Shown: positions 21,158 through 34,299, counted from the first letter of the stretch. The stretch is DNA of 64,000 bases from Hyphodiscus hymeniophilus (GCA_016508695.1 VNKQ01000007.1:1178001-1242000), one strand, 5' to 3'. The notes: generated by a model from the letters alone, not told the origin. Translations and numbers: made by a program.

Positions 21158-22205
21158 GCAGATGATTGGGGTTGTTGATTGAGTGGGAGTGTTGTTATTT
21201 TGGGGAACACTTGTGCACATAGTCCACCTATGAGCATGGACTGAGGTGGAAACCCGTAGGAGGACATTAACGGACTCGCTGAGATGTAGATACTCATAGC
21301 TCGGCCACCGGAGGGTTTAAGAGAGATTTCTACAGTACGTATTACCATTGATCCTCGCAGGATATCCTGCGGCATTTTCGTGATGTGTGAGTTTCTTCGG
21401 ATCTTCCTCAACAGCGAAAAGGGGACACCCCTCGGCCAGGTGTGCGTGATGAATTGTAATCAGTCATCAGTCATGATATTAAAGTTACGGAAGGATTGAA
21501 AGCAAGTTCTTGTACAATTTTCCCAATCAAATGCCAGGATTCTACTTCCATTCTCATGTGGTACACCAACCAAGCATAGAAAATGAGTTGGATCGACGAC
21601 ACCTCTCTACACAAGTGCCCAACCCAGCCGATATTTCTCACCACCACGATCAACCCCGGTATCTGTCACGAGTTGCACAAGGCCGTGTCCATACTGTGTT
21701 GTGTGTTTAAAGTTTGCATTGCAGATACAACTGACGCAGACTCGTTGCCGTCGCAGCCCTACAACAACGGCTGAGACGAAGTGAGTAGGGAGGGGCGGTT
21801 GTCATTCGACCGCAGCCATCCCAACTCGCGATCAAGACAACAAGAGTTTTAGTACCAAACTGTTTTGAATGGCTTCCGACGTCCCACTTGGCTGATTCCC
21901 ATCATAGTGTACAGAACTGATGTAATAAAACCGTATACACTGAACGCAAAGCGGGTGAAGAGCCTCAAAGGTCGTCTGATGCCTCGACTAGGCTCAAAAA
22001 TCCCAAAAACTCCTCATCGTTGTAGACAATTGTGGCAAGTCTGCCACGCAGACATCGGGATGGGAGGTGTGGTGACAATCTCGAAGTTCATAAAATGACT
22101 TCATGAATTTTCCATGCTATGTCGAGCCAGGCTTGTGCCCTGCCATAGCATACAAACGCCTCCATTGCCCTTGCTAGTCATCTGGAATGATTCCAGAAAG
22201 TAAAC
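21158..22205. other. Intergenic, nothing recognised
   Basis: About 1.05 kb between the last BTB locus and the 3' end of the RING-CH gene. Open frames of 60-98 codons lack domains. Confidence 0.5.
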
Positions 22206-24182
22206 TTATGCGTGTTTCCGTTCTCCGACGTAATCCAGGATCTTCTTCTTCCCAAAGTCCCTCGCCTTTTTCCACTTGCAATAAAGTGTGATCGCATCTT
22301 TCAACACCACGAATAGGCATCCTCCAATGATACTCCTCCCCCACTTCTCTTTCAACAATCCACTAGAAACCCTGACACCCAATCCACTCTGCTCTTTCGA
22401 GACCCATTTTACTGGTAAAGCAGCCTTCAGCAGGTCTCCCATCACCGATGAGATAGCAGGGAAGAAGAGCGCCCCCATGACTGTGCTTGCAACTTGCGCG
22501 GTAGAGATATTCTGTCTAATTTCCCAACCATTATTGCCATTACGTCTCCGACCATTTTGGGGTGGTAGGAGGGCAGCCTCCTCCAAACGCACTCTGATAG
22601 CATCAACGTCACGGCGTGCATCCCTAACTGCATCCTCCAGCTGGCGAGCATCGGCTTCGTCCAACGGTTGTCCAGCTTCCATCTGGCGCTGAAGCTGTTC
22701 TCTCAGTTCTTGTGCTGCTACCAAGCCTTCTCTCGCCATAGCCGCAGGGTCGTGTTCGGGTGCCACACCAGGTGCATGATCGACGTGTGCTAGGTCTTCT
22801 TGCACGACGTCTTCTGGCACGTCATCTCCTCGCTCAACGACCTCTACTTCGATATCAAGGAATCCGTTCTCTTCTTGCAGTCCCTGCTGTTCGGCAGCTA
22901 TTTGTTCCGGCGTCTCGCCTTCTCGTGGCTTTCTTTGCACCGCTGTGTCCCACTGCTTTTCCAGGTTTGAGAAAGTGTGTTTGTAGAGTTCGTTGTAGGT
23001 TGTTCGGATGTAAGGCAGGACGGCCAGCGTCAGGGCAGGAGAGGGGGGCCAATTCGTCAGATCGAGGCGGCGAGTGGGGTTGAAAATGAAGTACTGGGAA
23101 GATGTATCAGCACAAGCAATAGAGAACTAGAAGAGTTCAGGAAGCTTACTGAAATAGGGAGGATAGCAAAAACATGATCTGCAATCCTGGTCCTCGCTAG
23201 AACAAGACTCGGGGCTATAAGAGGTAGGCCAAGACATAGCTTCACTCCAGGAATGAGAGGCATGAAGGGATCACTGAGCTTGAAGAAGCGGAAGAGGCCC
23301 TTCCAGAAAAGTGATTTCTGAGCCATATTCATAGCTCTCACATCTATAGAGCTTGGCATCAGCAGACGCCTGGCTTCAACTGGTCCGAATATGAGATCCA
23401 TTGCATTGAGGCCGTACATCAGGAAGCCGGAATAGAAGCAGCCGATTAACGCACTCAGTGCCGTGGGAACCACCAAGCCTTTCGCAACCTTCTGGATCAT
23501 ATCTGCCAGCATAACTAGAAGGTCCCTCGGCCGTTCGATCTGGATCGGTGCCTGGCAAACCGGACATACAATCTTTTGCGGGGTTGCCATTTCACCAGGT
23601 TTGGGGGCTTCGTTGCTTGTAATCCATTCCACTAAATGATCGGGGAATTAGCGGGATCAATCAAGCATATTGCGAAAGTAAATGGAGGAGTTTGGACTCT
23701 GTGATATAATGAGGGGAGTAATTTAGGATATAACGTGAGGGTATAGAGATTGATTGGGACTAGGAAGTATCAAGTCGTATGAGCGGATTATTCTTACTCA
23801 GACATTCATCGTGTGCTGTGAGAGAGCAAGGACAAGGTCTTCGCCATTCGGAAGTCTCGGGGGTATCGTCTGTAGCATCTTGTTGACAGATCCAGCATGT
23901 ACGCGCTTCTAATGATGGCGTTTGCGTTTGCGCTGAGGCAGTTGCAGAGGCGTCGGAGGCTTGTGTGGAGGAATTCGCTGATGGCTGTGGATTATTTAGA
24001 ACGAATGAAGAGTTTTGGGCGTCGGAATTCGTTGTGGAGACAGAGCTCGCGGTTGGAGATTCTGCATGGGTAGAGCTTCGTCTTTCTCGTGGGGCTCCGC
24101 GTCTTTGGGGGCTTGAGAAGCCATATTTGGGGAATGCTGTTGTGTATGCCGGTGTAGTGAAGGAGTGGATGGTGAGAAGCAA
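22206..24182 (-). CDS. RING-CH (MARCH-type) membrane E3 ubiquitin ligase
   Basis: Exons 24182-23798, 23631-23150 and 23093-22206 give 584 aa. The C4HC3 RING-CH domain spans about residues 96-154: C96, C99, C117, C119, H124, C127, C151 and C154. The intron sits inside the domain and its removal rebuilds HDECLMEW. After the RING come hydrophobic segments (about 172-205 and 255-275) that look membrane-embedded. A further conserved-looking segment begins YFIFNPTRRLDL. Next come a Glu/Gln-rich, probably coiled-coil region and a hydrophobic C-terminal part (ALFFPAISSVMG, IIGGCLFVVLKDAI). RING-CH ligases ubiquitinate membrane proteins; the substrate here is unknown. It is far shorter than yeast Doa10/Ssm4. 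A start downstream of residue 1 is possible. Confidence 0.85.
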
Positions 24183-24790
24183 TATCTGGAGCTATGCTTT
24201 TCGTTATGTATGAGTGGTTGCAATGGTTCCAAATATGTGACAGGTCTGGTGTCGTCAAACAAGCTCGGAGAGGGCACTCTGCTTAGGCGTGTATGCAGCC
24301 CCTGTTTGGTGTGTAATTAGTTTTCTCCACAGCAATAGCTATCCCGAGGCACAAGGAGGATGGGTGTGTATATAGAAAGTGGGCAGGTGGAGGGTCACTC
24401 GTTCGTTCTGGAATGCTTCCAAAGACATTGATTGTTCAGCCTTGCGAGAAGGCCCTGGTGGCTTAAAAGCCATTGTGACGTTAGCTGTACGGTTATTTCA
24501 ATATCTTTTTCTCTTTTAACAGATATACTCGTGTGTGTATATATATACACACACACATCTACGTCGTACCTACCTATTTATCCGTCCAATCTGCCGCCTC
24601 TCTCGTGACCGACCTCCCAGCCCCCCTCGTTATGATAGCCTCGAGGAAGCTGCAATCCGATCTTTTCATGCGCCTGTTCCTTTGTCTTTGCCAAGAGCAA
24701 AGTTGCACGTCTGTTTGACATCTTCGAGTCCTCTCCTCGTTGCAGAATGGCTCCAGTTCTACCTCCGTGTCTGACAAGGCTCTCCAACTA
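24183..24790. other. Divergent promoter region with palindromic microsatellite
   Basis: 608 bp between the RING-CH gene (leftward) and the glycosyltransferase gene (rightward). It holds the palindrome at 24531-24554. In-frame codons precede the chosen glycosyltransferase start without an ATG. Confidence 0.5.
24531..24554. repeat. Palindromic microsatellite (GT)4(AT)4(AC)4
   Basis: A perfect 24-bp inverted repeat made of three dinucleotide blocks, continuing with one more AC and an A on the right. It could extrude as a cruciform. It lies about 240 bp upstream of the glycosyltransferase start. Confidence 0.9.
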
Positions 24791-26557
24791 ATGCGGCCTG
24801 CCATGGGCCATCCGGCCAATCATGCTTCCGCATGGCCTCGCCGTCGAGCAACCTCATTTTCTTCTTTGGCCAACTTTCTCAACCCTCACCTCAATTTCTA
24901 CATCCCTCCATGTAGGCCACGCTCATTGATGGCTCCACGCAAACCTCTCCTCCTCGCCCTCTCCCTTACGCTTCTCACAGCGTTATTGTTCTTCGCCCGC
25001 TCAGGCTTCCATAAGGGGCACATATTAAAAGACGTCAACGGCCTGCCGCATCCCGAGGTCGCAAAACCCGAAGAGCCTGAGCCCAAACCTTGTACCGAGC
25101 ATCTGGGCTGGCTTGAACCATATCAATTCACCTACCCAATCCAATATGTGTCACGCGACATCATTGCCAGTGCGCGAGCAGATGGGCAACGGCCTTCGCT
25201 CACAAAAATGGAGAAACCTCTCTTCGGAGGATATACGACCGTTGATCTCGCCGAGTCGCAGACCATAAAATTTAAGAAATGCCTTCCCCCGTTGGAATTG
25301 GCCGTCCCGCACAACAAAGTGCAGGTTGTCGACGCATCGAACATGATTTTTGGGCTGCAGACGACCATGGTTCGGTTGAAGGATACGGTAAAGCATCTGG
25401 CGCGCTGGCTTCCACATACTGGTGCTCGACTATACGCGATTGTAATTGAGAATGCGGACCTAGCAGCGGACGATGCAGAGATGGCGGCGCTGGAGAAACA
25501 ACTACAAGATTTGGGGATAGATGCGCACGTCATACATCCAGTGCGGGCCATTGACTCCTTCGCGCAGCGTTATTTTAGTCTGGCGAGCGTCCTGTATGGC
25601 GCAAAAGACGATAACACCCAGTGGATTACCCTAATTGATGACGATACGTTCTTTCCCTCAATGTTCGATCTACAGAATATGCTCAAGGAGCACGATTGGA
25701 CGAAACCGCAATATATTGGGAGCTTGAGCGAAGATTGGTGGGCGGTGAATCACTATGGGCTGATGGGTTTCGGAGGCGCTGGCATATTTTTGAGTTTGCC
25801 CATGGGGAAGATCATCGATGATCACATGGACGAATGTAAGGAGCACTTGAGGACCACGGCAGGAGATATCTCAATCATGGATTGTGTATACCAATTCTCT
25901 AGCACGAAGCTCACCCATATCCCATCTTTACATCAAGTCGACATGCACGGCGATCTGTCCGGCTTCTACGAATCAGGACGAGAAATGCTGTCGCTACATC
26001 ACTGGAAAGAAGGTTCCCAGGGTGGATATAAGCTAGAAATGGAGAAGATGCATCTCGTAGCCGACATCTGCGATTCCTGCTTCCTGCAACGGTGGCAATT
26101 CCCCAATGAGCTTCTTCTATCGAACGGCTTCTCAATTACCTCCTACCCGCAAGGCCACCTTTCGGGGCAGAAACCAGGAGGAGTTCTGGGAACGGGGATT
26201 CAGATGGGAAAACCTACCGAAGTGGTCAATTTGGAAGAGACTGAACATACTTGGGGCGATGATATCAATGTGCTGCACAGCCTTGCGCCAGTAAGGAATA
26301 AGATGGATGAAGCTACGAAAGTAGGTTACAAGTTACTAGATAGCATGATTGTCAATAGCGAGGAAGCTGGCGTGCCAAGCGAAAAGGTTGTCAGACAGTT
26401 ATACTTCAAAGAAGGCGGCGACGGGGAGAAGGATACCGTTATGGTGTTGAATTGGAGAAGTGGCAGCGAAGCAGTGATGGCACCTGAAGTCGTGACCCCA
26501 CCCGATGGGCAGGTTGTACATGGGATCCCAACGCCAGAGAAGAATGTGGAGAGATGA
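24791..26557 (+). CDS. Type II membrane glycosyltransferase, GT31/Fringe-like
   Basis: Single exon, 588 aa from ATG 24791. Probably a Golgi glycosyltransferase. A signal anchor lies just after a second in-frame ATG at 24929 (PRKPLLLALSLTLLTALLFF); starting there would give 542 aa and a more typical short cytosolic tail. The catalytic DxD-type motif is in TLIDDDTFFP, followed by the family motifs YIGSLSEDWW and FGGAGIFLS and the downstream segment GDISIMDCVY. Four to five cysteines are placed in the lumenal part. This matches the fungal Fringe-like/DUF604 group within GT31. The donor sugar and acceptor cannot be read from sequence. Confidence 0.85.
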   Translation: MRPAMGHPANHASAWPRRRATSFSSLANFLNPHLNFYIPPCRPRSLMAPRKPLLLALSLTLLTALLFFARSGFHKGHILKDVNGLPHPEVAKPEEPEPKPCTEHLGWLEPYQFTYPIQYVSRDIIASARADGQRPSLTKMEKPLFGGYTTVDLAESQTIKFKKCLPPLELAVPHNKVQVVDASNMIFGLQTTMVRLKDTVKHLARWLPHTGARLYAIVIENADLAADDAEMAALEKQLQDLGIDAHVIHPVRAIDSFAQRYFSLASVLYGAKDDNTQWITLIDDDTFFPSMFDLQNMLKEHDWTKPQYIGSLSEDWWAVNHYGLMGFGGAGIFLSLPMGKIIDDHMDECKEHLRTTAGDISIMDCVYQFSSTKLTHIPSLHQVDMHGDLSGFYESGREMLSLHHWKEGSQGGYKLEMEKMHLVADICDSCFLQRWQFPNELLLSNGFSITSYPQGHLSGQKPGGVLGTGIQMGKPTEVVNLEETEHTWGDDINVLHSLAPVRNKMDEATKVGYKLLDSMIVNSEEAGVPSEKVVRQLYFKEGGDGEKDTVMVLNWRSGSEAVMAPEVVTPPDGQVVHGIPTPEKNVER

Positions 26558-28243
26558 GGTTACGACAATGAGTTCGGGCAGCGGCAAGATACACAGGAAT
26601 CGGCGTTCAGGAACACACTGTTTATATGAATGTACAGTCATCTGTAATTTTGACGACTGTATGTGAATGAATCACTGCAGAGATGAATGTTGGATAACAT
26701 TGCATGGCAGCGAAATAGATTACTTTACTTATGTAGGAATTATAGATGTGAAGTACAGTGCAGCCGAAGACCGCCCTCTTTCCTTTCAGCTCAACCCCCA
26801 GCTCCATGTTTCTACCAAAATGGAATCATGTTAATCGGCCCCGCACGTCTCGTCTATATCCCTCCATGATTCCATCATTCAAACATCATCTGATCCGCCA
26901 CGGCACGGCTCGCAACTAGTGTTGGTGTGACCACCGACCAGGAGAATCCTCGGCGCTTGCGCCATTACTCCGAGACATCTCCTAAACACAAATGATCTGT
27001 GCCAATCTGGAGGGAAGGTTGGACTGGATCAATGATTGACCGTACTACGGAGCAACTCGGCGTTTTGTGAGATGTGCAACAAAGTTTCGTCGTTCATGGG
27101 TTCGTGTGTTGAGAGAAGGAGAAGGAGATGGTGGCGGGTCAGGTGACCTGTATTGAGCTTTGAAATTATCGAGGATGAGGATGAGTTGGGAAGATCCTCG
27201 TGCTTAGGATGGTTCGAACGATTCTATACAGGCATTTCTAGAATTGTCTGATATTGTGGTGATATGATAGACGGCAGCCGTGTAGAGAACATAGCTGATG
27301 AATGTTTGTGTGTATCGTATTGGAAAGCTGGAGAAGCCTTTCCAGGAAGGAAGAAGTTGGGTGATGCAAACCTAACGGAATTGATCATTTCCGGTCAGAA
27401 GCACAATTTACCACAAGTATCCTACTGGTGGTTTGGCTCCTATCGACGAAACAAGATGATTGTTAGTGGCATTTGGGTATATTCTCTTGAATTAAAATTC
27501 CCCAACTATCGAGTCTCTGAGTCTCTCTCGCTTTACAGTTACTTGAACTTATCAACTCGTCACCGAGAGCTCTAAGACTTCAAATCACGCTGTTTAGCGG
27601 TTGCAAAGGTTGTTATTTCTTTTGATCTCAAAAAAGGTAGAAACCGAACAAACCCGAAATCAATATTTCAAGACCTCTTCATCGTGCATAGACGTGCCCT
27701 CGGTCTCGTTCCATGAGCTACTTATGGGCCTTCTCTTCAAACCCTTTCGCGATTGTCGTTACGTGTAGGAACTGGTGAAGATTGTGTCAAATCAGATATG
27801 TTTCTTGTAGTATATGAACTTCTGCTTGCTCCAGAAACCAAACTTGAGATGATTGAACTGCATTTGACAGTCGCCATTAGTGTAAGCACAACTTCACATC
27901 ACCATTTAGAAGATAGGACTGGTTACAGATCAAGCTGGATTCTGTTCTTAATGATGTACACAAGGTTAGAGCAATTGTTGTAATGTATGTGATCTCGAGT
28001 TCGAGTTCGTGGTCGAACGCATCAATCAAAGCCTCATGGGCGATCGTACACCATGTAATGCAAAACCCCTTCCATTCCCTTCCCGAAATGCTGCAAATCC
28101 CCAAGCCGTGATGATATAACAGTGCTCCGCTCCTAGCTGTAAGAGCCCTAAACGCCAGGGGCAAGGAATCTATGCCCGATGAATGCACAGATGGTATCAA
28201 GTGAAATAAGGTTGGCATGTATGTGAGAGAAAGAGGTCTCGCT
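26558..28243. other. Intergenic, nothing recognised
   Basis: About 1.7 kb between the convergent ends of the glycosyltransferase and sirtuin genes. Open frames (for example 27264-27575 +) lack domains. A TTCGAA near 27213 looks like a tRNA T-loop but has no flanking stems. Confidence 0.5.
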
Positions 28244-30035
28244 CTAAGTGAGTAAATTCTCCATGCCAGAAGGTATTCCGCCTTTGGGAGAAATAGTAGC
28301 GTGTCGATCGAAATATTTGTTCTCTTGAATTGGGGTCGATGGCGACGGAGTAGACTCTTCCTCTACCAAATGCATACCCGAGTTGGTGCGGCGATCAGTA
28401 GGAGGGACGTATCGCATTGGCGGCTTCTCTATAGAGAGATTCGGGAACAGAGAGGAAACAGGAGAGATTTTGCTTCTCCCCAGCTTCTCCGACTTAACGA
28501 CTGAAGCTTTGGCAGATTTGGACGTAGTGAAAGTATGCGTAATCTTATGCTTCGGATCCACGACCTTTGGCTTCCTGCCAGGTTTCTTGTTCACCTTAGG
28601 TGCCTTTCCAACAACAGGCTTGAATCCAAATGGTAGTTGCGACTGCTTTGAAGGAATTACCACGCTCATGTGGGAGGGGCTTGAAGGTCGAGGACTGGCG
28701 CCAGGAGTCGGCATCTGCGTCTTCACAACGTCAATTGGAAGTTGCTTCAGCTCGACCGCAAATTGACTCTTCTTGGTGGTGGCTTCGTTGTTCGTAACCA
28801 CAGTAAACTCGCCAGGGTCCTTGTCATCCCACCTAGGAAGGCCAACGTGTTGTGCAACATCATCACATTCTCCACGGACCACCAAATCCCAACTATCTTT
28901 AAAGTCGATACCTACGGGCTCAGGGTCATGGTTGATCCAAGCTGTAAAACCGTCGCGACGACCTCGCGTGACCGCACACAGCTCTTTTGCCAATCGTCGA
29001 ATGCCAGGAACCTTGAGACTCGTGCCTACCACGATGACCGCATCCGGTCTACTGCGGAGGTCCGCTGCGCTGCATGCTCCAATAGCTTCTTCATCCGGGT
29101 TATATTCGTTGTATAAGACCATCCTAGGGCGCAATCGACCAACTCCATGACTCCTCAATCCACCTGCTGCTCGTACAATGTCCATCGTTTCGCATTCGGT
29201 ACACGGCGGAGGTTCAGGACCTTCAAATAACGCGCCTTCGAAATCTTCCAAGTGACCACATTTACTGCACACCATTTTTTCCAACCCCCCATGCAATTGT
29301 ATTGTCTTTGGCCAGGGACCTTTTTTGTTCAGAGGAACAGTAGTTGTAAGAGGCGGTAGAGCAGTATCGATACCATCAACATTCTGACTATAAAGTCGTA
29401 ATAATCGACCTTCTTCGGCAAGGGTCGCGAGCATATGATGGAAAAGTGTGGGTGTAGCATTTTGAGTGAGATGTGAGAGCTCGCGAACCATGGCATGAAA
29501 TGAACTCGTAGAGGAATCATTTCGGTATACAGACGCGTCGAAGAGGTGCTTTCCGGAAGCCTTCAACTTGTGCTGAGTACGCAGAGTATTAAACAGACCT
29601 TGAGAAGAGCGGAAGTCGGGTACTAGATCGCTGCTGTCAGCATAATTTCTTCAAGGATATTAGAGTCGACATACTGCCTGCGGAAACAGAAATTCCTGCG
29701 CCCGCAATCACAACGATCTTCCTTTTGGAGCGCAAGACCTGAATGAGCTTCTCGAGCTTGCGGAGTTCGATAGAGTGGAACACTTCATCGTGATTCTCAT
29801 TCAGTGTACGCAGATTGAGGTGCTCAGTCTTCAATTCCTTCGGCTTCTGAACATTCTGCTTCTTGGCGGGATGGGCATCGCAATCTGGCGTTGTCTCTGG
29901 CGCACCACGCTTCTTGGACAATCCAGAGTCTGATGATCTGCTTGACGGCGGTGAGAGAGGGTAATCTGCTGGGAGTGAGGGAGATCTCGAGGCCATGGAC
30001 AATGGCGAAGATGGAGGAGACGTGCTACGATTCAT
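28244..30035 (-). CDS. Sirtuin NAD+-dependent deacetylase, Hst3/Hst4 type
   Basis: Exons 30035-29675 and 29622-28244 give 579 aa; splicing rebuilds the motif SAGIPDFRS. The NAD+-binding motif GAGIS is at 112-116 and QNVDGID at 200-206. The catalytic histidine is about H231 (QLHGG). The zinc ligands are about C239, C242, C261 and C264. GTSLKVPG and INHDPEP follow in order. N- and C-terminal extensions are Ser/Pro/Lys-rich and contain basic stretches suited to nuclear import. The Hst3/Hst4 group removes acetyl from histone H3 Lys56 after S phase and protects genome stability; assignment to this group rests on the motif set and the long C-terminal tail. Confidence 0.9.
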
Positions 30036-30926
30036 CTTGAGGCGCGGGCCCTGGGCACCTTCGAGCGCATCTAAGAGTCGGAAGTGGGAAGATTGACTCT
30101 GTGATACCTCTTATATCATGGCTATGAGGAAGGTGTCGAGTCGTGTAATGGCGGGGGTTGGAGGAGGTTTTGGGCTGCAGGAAAGAAGGTGGGAGGTTGC
30201 ATTTCTGGACGAGATTAGCGACGCTACAAGTGGCGTACGGTACCGTTCCTAGGTATTTTCGACGGGACAACAAACAAATGGAACAATAGGACACTTTAAT
30301 AACAAACCACAACATGAGATTGTTTTGCGTGGAAGGGGCAAGCTTGTTCTACATTTTGCTAGGCCTTGTTTTCTCATGATTCGTCTATATTATGATCCGT
30401 ATTGCAGCAGCAGCAGCGCAAAGATCTTGGTCTCAGGTCACCAGCATACTTCGTAGTTGTCCCGAAAGCATAAGAGTTTCATTGCAACATACTACAGGCA
30501 ATCCATTTTCTTGATTGAGTCTACAGGCTTGAGTGAAGAGGAAGTTTCTGATATAATTCAAGGTCTCTTATCCCCCTTATTTATGAGTCTTGAGTTATCT
30601 CCTTTCATACCAAGTATTCGTTGCTGGGGTGAATGCGACCTGTACGGCATACCATCTGTAAATGGTCTAGCACGGCATCCCGTACTCTACCGTACACGTG
30701 AAGATCCTTGTTAGCGATGCTCTGCTTGCCTGTCCTGTCTACCTGTGTCGCAAGGCCGGACGGACTGCACCTTGTAAGTGTCTTTGATATCGAGTATCCA
30801 TCCAAAATCAATGCAAAGAAACTCTTTAATCTGCTCAAGCAGAGCTGTCTCTTCTTCTTGCCACACTATCCTATGTCTTTCATTTGGGTCGAATGTCAAG
30901 CACCCAGACACCAGGCCTCGTGAAAA
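30036..30926. other. Divergent promoter region of sirtuin and Med16
   Basis: 891 bp. It contains (CAG)4 at 30405-30416. No gene is recognised; short open frames at 30457-30714 (+) and 30605-30838 (-) lack features. Confidence 0.5.
30405..30416. repeat. (CAG)4 microsatellite
   Basis: Four CAG units in the sirtuin-Med16 divergent region. Short and common in fungal intergenic DNA. Confidence 0.7.
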
Positions 30927-33900
30927 ATGCCCCTGATGATGGACGCCGATATTGATGAGCTCTTTGGGGATGGAGCTGCTTTGTCACTTCCTTCGCGCCC
31001 TCCTCCATCGAAAGAGCTCATAGAAAGAATTGATGAGCTGAGAAGAAGTGGATGCTGCCAGTATGTCCCTGGACGGCTCACGTGTCTCGTTTTCGTGTCT
31101 CGGTTCAAAATTACTGACTGAAGTCAGAACCATTGCGTGGTCAAAATGGGGGAGCATAGCTTCCGTCACCCCGGACGGCGCTGTCTTGGAGTTCCGAAAC
31201 CTTCGTTGCAGTCCCGAGAATGGTACTTGGGCCTTGAGCGAACCTACCAAGACTCCGCCGTTGACCTCAATCCCTGATGGTGGGCCATTAAAGCATATAT
31301 GTTGGAGCCCGACGGGCTCTGAATTGGCAGTCCTTGATGCTGCCGGAAGAGTGACTATTTTATCAATCTTTTCATCTCTGAACAAACCTACACTATCCAG
31401 ACATTGCCAAGGAGACCCGGCGGATGATTTGCACGGCGTTGTCGGCTGTTACTGGTTGAATATGGCTCCTTATCCTGCGGGTCGACCAGTACGTCTTCAG
31501 GGATTCGGAAATACCAACCCATATCTGACCAGATGTATAGATAGTTCTGAACGGGCCGGGAATTAAGGAGGGAAACAGGTATCGATATGAAGCGACTCAA
31601 TCTCCTGTCATGGGACCGTGTCACCCAAGTCATGCAAAATCCGCGTTTGTCTGTATTACTACCAATGGTCTCTTGAGAGTCCTATGGCCGCAGAACAACG
31701 GGAAGTGGTTCGAGTCGCACTCAGAGTTGGAGAGCGTAATATCATCCGACGACTTGATAACTCATGCGGCGATCTGCTCCGATAAAAGTTGGGTTTTCTA
31801 TCAGTTCCAATGAAATGTGCTAAATCATAATATAGCTGGGACTTTGCTGATTGCATACGCTACCACGTCTAAGCAACTCTGTACTGTTCGTGCTGTCATC
31901 GACTGGGGTCTCCCAAAGACGACAGAAAAGGTTCCTCCAGCCCAGCTCCCTTTGAATCCCACTGTCAGGACTCGGCATCTCGCCATGACTAGCTGGCTTC
32001 ATGATATTCCTGGTGAGACTTTGAATGCTTCTCATATGGAGCCGTCAATGGTTCAACTGTCTCATCTAGAATTCCTACCCATGTGGGGAAACACTAACAA
32101 CGTAATCACTCCACCAACCATTATAGCCGTTCGTTCCCATTTACCTTCTTCTGCATCGCAATATAACCAAGATGTCTACACCACCGTTGACAGATGGGAG
32201 ATTCGAGAGAAGACCCAGGCGATCCATCCAGCCTTTGAGCACCTTAGCTCTCGCCGAAACAGCGTTGGCTCACAACCGGGTGTAAGCGACTTCTTTACTC
32301 ATGTGATGGGTACCATTGCTAAAACTTGCCATAGAATATTGTACTTTTGAAAAAGCTTGAAAGCTTCACCGTAAACAAGACTCTCCTCGCGATCACTTCC
32401 ATGAACCTTGGAAGGGTGGTGTTCTTTGCCTATAGCGATAGCTCTGTGGAATACCGTGATCGAACAACGATGGCTGAAACTTTCAATGACGGCGATGTAG
32501 ATAAAGTTTGGCATCTGTCGCAGATCGGATTTTCCTATGCCGAGGATGAGCCATGTAAGGTTCAACCCGGCTTTTTGTGTCATTCACTAACCCATCGAAG
32601 GCTTGCAGGTTGCCTTATCTCCAAGTTATTGCTCCATTGTGCAGCTTCGGAATGACGGCAAGGTCAAATGGAAACAACTCGAATACATGGGCGATATCGG
32701 CCCTGGTGACGGCGGTAATATTTTATATAAGAAGCTTTAAACCTATGCTAACTTTCAAAGCGCAATATAACGCAGTAGTTGCCGCATTCGCTCTTTCGTG
32801 TTCTACAGCAGTCATGACAAGCGTCAACTATGATGATCTACTTGCAACTGCACACAAACATGCAAGAAACAGTGAGTTGTGATCAATAACAATTCCAAGC
32901 ATGATATCACAAACTTACACAACCAGACTTTGCCTATGACTGGCTCATCGAACTCTCAATCATTTTGAAGGTTCACGTCGATTATTCGGAGGAAACACAT
33001 CACGATGTTTTGGTCAGAAATACTTCCATCCAGCTGTGTTTCAGCATCCAGAACTCCCTTGGCTTCAAAGGGGAGTTCCATCCACGTACATTTGCAGGTA
33101 AATTCTCGTGGCTCGTTCTGCAACTACGTAACGTCGTTGTACTTGTGACGATGGCCGCGAATATGAAGGTTCCGGGACCAAACAATGAGAGGACTTCGCC
33201 TCTCGAAGATCCAGGTTCGTCTTTCTCCCCAGAATAGGACTTTAGTATTAACTATCTTCAAGAAGTCATTAATGCCCTGGCTGGCTCCATCAGATGGATT
33301 CTTGATTTGATGGCCTGGGTGACTGATACGCTACTCACACTCCAAACAAACCTACCTTCAGGGATGGATCTCACAAACACAAACAGCTTCTCCCTCACAG
33401 ACCTTCTCACCGAGCTCCGCTCGACCAAGACTATCTCACTCCATCTTCTGCTGTCGTCCGCCTGTCGTGGCTTCCTCATAGCCATCTGTCGTCGCCTTTC
33501 ACATCTGGACTACATTGCTCGCAAAGCAATTGTTCATCCTACATCTTCGACGTCTGGCTCCTGGCTGGCCACGTCCAACCCACAGAACGGTGGTGGTCCT
33601 AACCAAACTCCAACTCCACAAAGTGCGCAGCTCGGGACAGGACTTTCTCCTGCTTTACGAGCAGCCTATCTACAAATCGCAACTCTGACCAGCAACACCA
33701 TTCTCCGCATCAAGACCTTTGAAACCCTTCTCCTGTCCATCACGTCTAACGTCAGAAATTCTTACACCTCTTTCAACCCACCACTGTCCGGCTCCCCAGC
33801 CGCCGAAAAAGTACGCAATAGCGTAGAAATCAAGATGCTCCTTGGAGGATCCCTTCCAGATGCCTTTAAGCCTGTAATTGTCGAGCTCTTTCGCAAAGAA

Positions 33901-34299
33901 GGACTCCTCGATTCCGTACGGCAGGATATCGAGCCTGCCAAACTCTTCTTCGCCGATTTCGCTATGTTAGAAGTGGACGAAGACGATGTGAGTTTTGCGA
34001 AGAGAAGACGCAGCCATATGACCATGGACTCGTTTAGGAAGGGGTGGCTAAGAAACCCTAATGTAAAAGAGAATGAGAACGGCGTCAGCGAGAATGGAGA
34101 AGAGATCAGTGGTGTTATGGGTGCAGCTCCAGCTGGAGGGAGGTCGAGTGCGAGGTGGAGGAGGTGTGCTCGATGCGCCGCTGTCATGGAGGACGTGCTA
34201 AGTCAAAGGCAAGCCTTGCAGTGGTTGATCATGCAGCAACGGCGGTGCTTCTGCTCTGGATACTGGAATACTCTTGAGCCAGGGCGGACGACTGCTTGA
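30927..34299 (+). CDS. MED16: Mediator complex subunit 16 (Sin4)
   Basis: Tail-module subunit of the Mediator co-activator, linking activators to RNA polymerase II. Nine exons: 30927-31060, 31128-31488, 31541-31787, 31836-32281, 32335-32554, 32601-32714, 32761-32871, 32927-33214 and 33263-34299. All eight introns (46-67 nt) close in frame to give 985 aa. The N-terminus (MPLMMDADIDELFGDG) and the following WD-like segments (IAWSKWGSIAS, HICWSPTGSELAVLD) are typical of fungal Med16. The middle has VNYDDLLA, and the C-terminus carries the paired-Cys segment WRRCARCAAVMEDV and then QQRRCFCSGYW. Intron 3 has a weak donor (GTTGGG). It is divergent from the sirtuin gene. The identification is strong from domain order and ends. 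Confidence 0.9.

Noticed and set aside
27205..27230. tRNA T-loop-like TTCGAA
   Set aside because: The flanking bases do not pair into a T-stem and no acceptor or D-arm is visible.
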